Shown here piece after piece: positions 50,501-59,500 of a stretch of DNA of 64,000 nucleotides; positions within the stretch are counted from its first letter, which is position 1; every line of letters starts with the position of its first letter. Both the position numbers and the translations under genes were made by a program. The stretch is taken from contig CM034315.1 in assembly GCA_019925795.1 (NCBI GenBank), positions 8,060,001 through 8,124,000 on the forward strand. Direction: 5' to 3'. Below the pieces are notes generated by a model. The model made no database searches, was not told the origin of the DNA, and saw only the letters and a program-made list of their open reading frames with translations. This DNA is from Dendrobium chrysotoxum (Eukaryota; Streptophyta; Magnoliopsida; Asparagales; Orchidaceae).

Positions 50501-53500
50501 ATTCCCCAAGGTGCTCTCCCTTGGCCGGCCACGTTTCCCTACCATCCACCACTTGGATTCTTGAAAGAAGACCTTCTTGTAAAACCCGAAACTTTTCAAT
50601 TGGACATGTTGCACGCATTTCGATGCGCCGCAACGAAATTAGGCAAAATTTCAATGTTGTCGGAAAATTTTGAAATAAATTTTATTAAATTCGACACGAA
50701 ATTTCGAACGAAACGGTATAAAGAACCTATATTTAATTCCGCACAGTTTGCGAGTTAAAAATGTTTGAAAGTTGTTTAAGTAACATTTTAGCTTAGTTTC
50801 CCTTTTTGCCCTTCATGACATAATAGAAACCTTTGAGGTAGAGGGGCACATGCGTAATTTGGTACAAAACCTCTCCCTTAACTCCACTCATCCGCCTAGG
50901 GACCGATTTATTCGGTCCCTTGTTCATTTCGTTCGGCCGAGTACGAGAGAGCGCGAGAGAGAGAGGAGACGAGGGGCGGCGGAAGCTCTACGAGCGGCGG
51001 CCGGCGGGTTTCCGGTGAGGTCTTGAGGAGAAATCAAAGGGAAAGGCTTAGGGAAGAAGAAAGGTGAGTTTCTCATGCAAGAAATCTCTCTTTTTCTTTA
51101 GATTTCTTGGAGGAAAAGAATTAGGGTTTTGCTTTTAATGGGGTTTTCTTAGAGAAATGATAAGGCTTATGTATGAGCATGTTTCTAAGTCAAAAAAATG
51201 AATTTTTTTTTTTTAGAACACTTTAGGTTTTCAAAATTAGGGTTTCTCCAAATTAAGTTATTTTTGAAAGAAATGTTAGAAGAACATAGGGGAAGGAGCT
51301 TTATATAGGAAAATGCAATTTTAACCAAAAATTTTGAGTTTTCTAAATTAGGGCTTTTCCAAATCTTTTATGTTTAAGTTTGCATGTTCATTAATTTTGT
51401 TCCTAGTAGACTTAGAAAGTCTCTAATGATGAGAAAATGAAAATTTGGAAAAGAAAATAATTTTTCTAATTTTCATATTATTTTAATCCGAAAAATTATA
51501 ATTAGGGTTAGTATGATAGATGTTAGGATTAGTGATTTAAATGTCATGTGCACAAATATGAACATTTTTGCATTTCAAAATATTGGATTTTTATATTAAT
51601 CCGAAAATTTTAAAATTAATTAAGGGAAAAATGTTAAAATTATGCTAAGTTATGTTATAAGAGAGAACTATTATAAAATTTGGAAATTTACAAATAACTT
51701 ATGTTGTAAATTTTAGGATTTGAAAGGAGGGATTAAGGAAAAGGTGATGAAGACTTGCAAAAGCACAAATTGAGGTAGGAACCTCTTTCCTACATGGTCA
51801 TATTTCTTTATGTTCTTAACCCTTCTATGTTGACAAATAGCTTACGTTGGCAATTATCTTATGGTGGCAAATATCTTACATAAATGGGAAATATTGGCAA
51901 TTAGCTTATGTTGGCAATTATCTTATGTTGGCAATTAGCTTATGTTGGCAATTAGCTTATGTTGGCAATTATCTTATGTTGGCAATTATCTTATGTTGGC
52001 AAATATTTTACTTAAATGGGAAATGTTAGCAAATAAGCTTTGTATCACACTTTAAGTTCATTTTTCTTGTTTCATATTCATGATGAGTAAACGTTTCATA
52101 TTCATTATGGCTTGTGTATGTTGATTTCGGAGTACCAAATATGGTGCGAAAACACAAACTTATATGGGAACAATATGGCCCTTTTTGGGGCAAAAGAGAA
52201 AAAGAAATAAGTGGCCAAAAGATGATGTGTACCTGATCAGTACACCCCTGGTACTCCGGTACGGTTGTATAATTATTTATAGCATTGATACATTTACATT
52301 CATTGAGACATTCACATTCAAATACCGATGTGGCATTGAGACATTGAGGCATTTACACATGGAAATGACATTGTGGCATTTTAAACTTTGAAATGACATT
52401 GTGGCAAACAAAACTTATGACATGGAAATGTGGCATGGCATTGAAACACCGATGTGGCATGGCATTGAAACACCGATGTGGCATTGAGAATTATATGTGG
52501 CATTGAAACACCGATGTGGCATTGAGAAAAGTTTAGCTATTTAGATGTGAAACCTCTTATGTGGCATTGATATGAAACAACTATATGACATGATGGCACT
52601 TAAGTTTGAGGCATTTAATGTGAAGTATTCCAATGTAAATGTATTTTAAAGATATATGAAAATATTAGGATTGAGCTTTCCTATTGAGCTTTGGCTCACT
52701 CCCTTGTGTTGGGATACTTTTCAGGAGAACCTGTTCTTAAGTGATGGATGATCGACCTTGGTACACATACAGTCGTAGAGGACCGGATGACAGGTTCCTC
52801 TTTTGTTTTCTTAGTTTTGATATTTTGGGAAGTTTGGCATGTTTATGAAGTTTTGTAACCACCTTTGTACATGTGCAATACTATGAAATGATATGAAATC
52901 TATGTTGTATGTTCGGAGAAAAATGTAGAGGCGCTTTTAGTGTATTATAAAGTCTCTTAGAGTTATTCAATGCATGTTTTCAGATAAATTGAAAGGTTAC
53001 AAATGTCTGATTTCGTTCCCGCCTCGTTTATACGAGCTAACCGGGCCGGGTCGTGACACTTCTCTTGTCTAGTAAAGGCGGCAAGGACAGCAAGAAGAAT
53101 CTCCCCTCCCCCCCCCCCCCCCCCCCCTCAACCCAACAAGGCAAGATCGATGCATGGATCCCGAAGTTAATTTCGGCTACGCTTACGACGAGCAGGGCTT
53201 CGTTCACATTCTCTTTTCCACCTTCTTTGACATCAATCCGAACATCGATCACACGGTGGAAGAATACGTAGAGCGCATCCTGGACTCCCTTGTTGAAGCC
53301 ATTGACGAGCAGCTGGACAACGCACAGTGGCTCATCACCTCCGGTTCTCAATAAGGGTGAACCTCTACCCCTTATTCATTTATCTTTCACTTCACTAACT
53401 TTGTAGGTGATGATCAGATCGCAAAGAATCATGCCAAAGCTATTTGCCATCGCTTAGTAAACGTAGGGCTTGAGTTTACTTTCTATGTGACGATCTTCTT

Positions 53501-56500
53501 TGTTAGATCTGGGATTTTGTTGAACAACTACTTTATTTGCATGTCTTTGAAATTCTGAATTGTCTTGATTGGTTTAAGATCTTACATGTAATTTGGCCTA
53601 AACGAAGATAACCGCTCTTACGTTTTATCTTGTCATTTTGGAATAACTGATAGTTTAATTATATTGTTCTTTTAAAATCGGCAAGTTCTTATTTGATTCA
53701 TCATCAGGCATTATAGTCCTACATCAGTAACATTGCCACTGTTAACCGGGGATGATAATTAAATATTTTTATCAAAAACAAGAAAATTCACCTTGTCCAG
53801 ACCAGGAAGAAGATTCAAATAGAGCATTAGCAATGTCAGAAATAGATGCTTCTGCAATCGAAAGAGGGGTGCGCAAACCAGCTTTATAAAGTGCCCTCGC
53901 TCGTGACCCCTGGGATATGCCCGGAAATGAAGTAAAACTAGCATATCAAAGGACAAACAAACATTTCCAAATATTGTTAGTAATTCCATAAAGTGAGTGA
54001 AGATCATCTTACCTTAACGTATGGAATGGTAGTGAGCTCCACAATTTCTGCTCTCACCCCAAATGAGACCCGATTTTGGAATTTGGCAACAAGACCTTCC
54101 AAATCATGCCATCCTAATCTCTCACAAAACAAGGATACCATTGAAGCGAATCTTCCAGCATTTTCTTGTAAGGCCTGAATCATTCCCCTGGCCACTTTGA
54201 AGGCTTCACAAACATCAGAAACAGGGACTTCCTGAAAGGATAATTAACAACAGACATCTTATGGTACTAGCAAAATACAAAATTTGCCTATTTTTATAAA
54301 GAAGTTAAAATAGATAAAATGGCAGATTTCAAACAGATTTAATAAACTTATTAACTAATCATTTCAAAAAAAAAAAAGAACATAAAATGCAGTTTAGATC
54401 TACTCTCATCAAATACTGCGTGGCAGTCCACAATATGATACCTTACCGAACACATCAAAGTAAATATTCCTGAAAACGCCACAATATCCCAGAGCTCACC
54501 ATTTACCTCAGTGGATAATTGAACATGGTGATTTTGGAAACCACCTACGGTATGTAATGGATAAAAAGACAGATAGCCAGCCTTCCTCTCGTAGCCTAAG
54601 TTCACAAGTACCAGCACACAAATGATCCCCTACTATCCCAATAACAGAAAACAGTTTTGCAGCAAGAGTCCCTTGCGTTACCATTACCATTAAATATCAT
54701 TTAACTCTTAATCTTCAAAAAAAATTTATTTAACCTATTATTAACAAAAATTAGCAAACAAAACCACATAAAGGTAATAGGAATGCCATAACATTAAAAC
54801 AAACTTGACAAGACATGCAATCCATGAAAGAAACCATTACAAAAGCAAACAATTCGGTTTCCTGAATGAGCAACATAAAAGAACCTTATGAAGTCATAAA
54901 TATCATTGCCTAAGAAGCAATAGATGAAAGGCAAAGATGAATTATTAAGGAAATAAACTTAACGTAATTATATCTACATTTGAAAAAAGAAGATAAAAAG
55001 TAACCTGTACAAGCCTTGATAGCATAAGTGCAACAAAGAAACGCCTAGCAATTCGAAGAGATTGTTCATTTGAAAGTAGATCACTGACGTTGGTAGCACT
55101 CCTCGCATTCAACTTGCCCTTTGGGCTCTTTTTTTTCCCTTTTGATCGATCTTGAACAGGCATTGGGGCACCATGGGCCATGCGCATCAAGAAAGGCTCC
55201 ACCACTCCCACTCGGTTGCCAACAGACTTCAAAGTAAGAACTAAATCAGATTGCCAAAATATCTCACGAAGACAGGCAGCAGAATTAAAGTTATGAGAAG
55301 CATTATGCATCTCCATAATTAACAACAAAACTTTACTGAACTATAAGAATAAAGATATTTCCGCCAGAACAGAAATAGTGGCACCCATGTAATAAATTTT
55401 TAAAAAATTGCACATGCATCATCATACAGAATAGCATCTCATTCAGAATGTTCACAAAATGAACGAGATTATATGACATCAAAATAAATTTCTGAGAACT
55501 TAGCATAGTCTAAAACAATTATGGAAAATGAGCTTTTATGGGACAGAATTCTAGAACAAAACATACTCGGACATTATATAAAAAAGCTTCCATAACTGAC
55601 AAACACGAGAAAATTGATTGAACTTCAATGCAACCATTGAGATTTCGAGTACTCTAATACGCAAGATGCTTAGGGATGAAGCATACAACTTTCTCTTCCG
55701 TTGTTGCACTGTGGTTTCATTGTTTACAGACTTCTTCTGAAGATCTGTTCTTTCTACGCAATGAAAAATTTGCATGGAATTAAGAAATGCCATATTTCAA
55801 GACTGTATCCTACAAGGAAGAACTTCATCGAGGTTGTAATATAAGAAAAGGAAACAAAAGAGATGGAAAGCAGAATGAAAGGTAAAAATAAAGATTAGAA
55901 AAGGATATGGATGCAGAACAGAGTGGTATGTAGTAACATGCAAGTTAGAATTGCTTAGGGATTAAATAAAAGATGAATTAGCATTCCAAAATATAAACCA
56001 AATACCTCTAAAAGAAACAAAATAAAGATTTCCAGGATTTAACTTAGCACGGCATGAAATCACTTATCTTGATGCGAGAACAATTTAAATAAAACAAAGA
56101 TTAGCAAACTTAGAGCAAAACAAAATCCCAAAGTTAATATTTAGATTAGGCACTAAGAGAGTTACCCTCACTCATGCTCATTAGTACACTCAAACATGAG
56201 GAGAAACAATGCTTTAATTGAAGAAGCCACTAAGGGAGGTGATGCTGAAATATAAGCTCAAAGGAAAGGAACGAACCTGCGATTCAGAAGAATGCGGGGT
56301 GCTGGACTCGAATGAGTGGTAAACCTCCTTTCTTGCTTTGGTAGATGTAGTGGCTACCTTCAGCTGACCGAAATGGTGGCGTTGGTTGCTGGAAAGGGAG
56401 TGGACAGCAGCTGTTCACTGTGTTTGAGTGCAGGGATAGGTTGGCAGCAAGTTGGAAGAGGTAATTAGAAAAAGTAAGGCTTGGTTGGGGTTAATGCCTC

Positions 56501-59500
56501 CCTTGGCTGCTGTAGGAGAAGTAATTGCAGCTGTAATAAATTAATTCCAAGGGGAGATGAAGGACAAAGTTGGGTATTGGGTAGGGAAAAAGTTTTATTA
56601 ATAATAAGGATTGTAATTAATAAAAAGCTGGAAAGTTAAGTGAGGTGGCGGCTTGGGGAATAGGAAAGGTTGGAGCTCTATTGGGGGTGGTAAAAGGTAG
56701 TGACTTTTCCAATTATCTTTGGGAGATGAAGGGTTTCCAGCAGGGAATATGATTGGGTGGCTGTTGAGTTCCCAAAAGATGGCTTTTGGGCTTCCAAGGT
56801 GTGGAGTAAGTACACGGCAGGATGAGGGGGAGGGTGGAGGAAGGTTCTAGGATGAATGGTGGCTGGAATTTGGAGATTGTTGGCCACTGTAGAGCAACCA
56901 GAAGACAGCAAACAGTGCCTGAACTGTTCGGCAAGTAGTTGGTTGGTCGATTGGCGACAGGATAGTGATCGACTGGAGCAGGGAAGTGGAAAACTGCAGT
57001 GAAGAATCGACTGGTTGGAGGGAGAAGCAGGAAAACAAGATTAGAGGAGGAAGAAGAGATAGAAAATGATAACCCAAGATCCTGCTGTTGGGGTGTTTCT
57101 TTTCCTCTAGAGCTCACTCTCTAGGATTGCCAATCTCACCAAACAGGAAATTTTAAAACAAGTGCATAAGCTTTCATATATTCATCATCCCCTTAATACA
57201 TGACTAAGGCCACTATTTAAAGGCCAAGAAAAGGAAAAATAAGCATAAACCAAATTGCCCTCCCAAACAATAGTATAAAACCAAAACTAACAAGGGCAAA
57301 CTGGGAAAATACATAATATCAAAATAAAATGCAAAAAATACAATAGTCAAAAATAAAGACTATGGAACACTTCCAACGGTCCACGATCACGCCGATGATA
57401 AACCCGCAAAGGCTTGCTTCTGATGTCCCCATCATATATAGTTATGAGATATGCCTCTATTAGTCCTGCAATAAGCCAAACATAAACACGTGTCTACAGG
57501 TATGAGAGGGGTAACTGATGTAAAACGCGGGGGGGTGGGGAGGGAATAAAATTAAAGATCGGAAATTCAATTTCAAATTTCCCTTAATTAAGGGATTTGA
57601 ATTTGAAATTCAAATAAGATAGAGGGAAGGATAAGAAGTGATTAATTAATCCCCTAATTGGATTCCTTAACAAGGAAGAAAATAATTAAAATAGGGGAGA
57701 AAGGGGGGCCGACCAAGAGAGAGGGAAGGGGAGTTAATGTGGCGAGAGGGGGAGATTGGGAAGGGGGGCCGGCAGATTGGTGAGGTGGACTAGGGCTAGG
57801 TAGGGTGATTTAAGGCTTGCCAATTCAAGGACCTTTAATCAAGGAAAAGGATTTAAGTCGAATTCAATGTGAAATTGATTTGGATTAAGGAACTTTCCTA
57901 AAATAGGATATCTATTTTAGAAAATAATTCAAAATTGAATTGAATAATTAACATCAAAACTTTCCCAAATGATATTGTATAGAAAAAGGAAAGTAAGCTA
58001 TCAAGCAAGATTGACTCCCATCTAGAGAAAGAGGGCAGGGGCGGCGTGTAGAGAGAGGGGGCCAGGTATGGGAAGAATGAAATAAGGAGATCCAAGTGGA
58101 TTATTTGTGGGGCCAAGCAATTAATTAGATTGGAATCTCAAATTCGAAATTAATATCAAATTTATTCTAATTTAGGGGAGTTTCCTAATTTAAGGATTAT
58201 GAGTTTGGAAAGAATTTAAAATTCAAATCTTTGAATTTGAATTAAAGGAACTCTCCCAATTAGATTTACCTAAATTAGGAAAGCGTTCATGATCAATTGA
58301 AGGAAGGATTTTAGGTTGAGTGGCAAGACCGGCGGCTATGCTGGGTGGGGGCCGATGGTTAGAGGTGGGGAGGAGGTGATGTGGCCGGCGGCTTGGATGT
58401 TAGTGGGGGTCGGCGGTTGGGTTTTGGGCTAGGATTGGAGTGGGAGGTCTCGGCCAAGGGGAAGAGGGAATGGGGAGGTGGCAGCTAGGAAAATAAGGAA
58501 AAACAAAAAGATAAAACAGTGAGCCCGGACACTTCCTGCAGCTGACGGGTGGTACGTTGCCCTTCAACAAGGGACTTCAAGCCACGAGCCCGGACCCATC
58601 CTGTGGCTGGTGGAAACTACATTTCCCTCCCACAGGGATCTCACCAAAGTCATCTCAATGAACAAAAGTGCAGAACAAAAATTTCTATTAAAACTCCATC
58701 ATGCCATTACATTAGCAATGGCCTCTATATATAGGCCTTAGAAATAAAAGAAACTAAAATAAGATGATCATGCCCCTAGGGCTTACATAAGACTAGACCC
58801 TTAAGTAAGGGTAAAAACGGAAAATGCATAATTAAAAACAAAAATTACAAATAAAAATTTAAGATAACGTGGGACGATCACGGCCGTCAATTTCAGCTCC
58901 TCGAATAGGCATGGACGGTTGGATGTCCGCATCAGTAACACAAACTACAAGAAACCTACAGGTCCTATATAGTACATAAACTAGCTCCTTGCTTTAGATC
59001 AGTTTTGACGGCATTCAAAATGCATCCTTGAAAAACATTTAAATTCAACACAGCTGCCATATAGAAACTTGAAAGAATTGACACATTTCTCACAATTCGA
59101 ATGAAACTCTTTCATCCTTGTGACTGTAGCGATTACTATTTCACAAAAAATACAGTAAAGCATAATATCACCATACCTAAATAATGAACCTATAGAATTT
59201 CAATAAATTGTTAAAGCTTATTGAGTAAGCTGAAGAAAAACACCTGATCCAGGGGAGACAATTCCATAAATCGCTGGTAGTAAAGTTCCCAATCAGGTTC
59301 CACCTCAACATTTATGGGTGTCACCAAATAAACCAAGTGTAAATCAGATGCAAGGACAAATCCTTCCCTTGCTCTTGAAAGATCATTCAGTACAACCTAT
59401 AAAGACGATATTCAAAGTGAAGCACAATAGAATAATAAAAGATAAGGAAATAATCAACAAAAGATAACAATATGATTATGAATATTCCAACCAGTGATTC

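Larger units (their letters stand above)
50578..53058 (+). mobile_element. Del/Tekay-like solo LTR 2, nested in copy B
   Basis: 2481 bp, TGTAAAACCCGAAAC...CCGGGCCGGGTCGTGACA, with the exact duplication CTTCT (50573-50577, 53059-53063). Same family as solo LTR 1. It inserted into an LTR-X copy, so it is younger than that copy. Confidence 0.92.
49325..53726 (+). mobile_element. LTR-X solo LTR, copy B, interrupted
   Basis: TGATAGGGACATCAAATTATG...GTCCTACATCA with the exact duplication GTAAC (49320-49324, 53727-53731). It is interrupted by solo LTR 2 at 50578-53058. Removing the insert and one 5-bp duplication leaves 1916 bp, close to the 1972 bp of LTR C. A TATA box, GCTATAAATAGC, lies near 49540. 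A 66-codon relative of the LTR-X small frame is near the 3' end. Confidence 0.88.
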
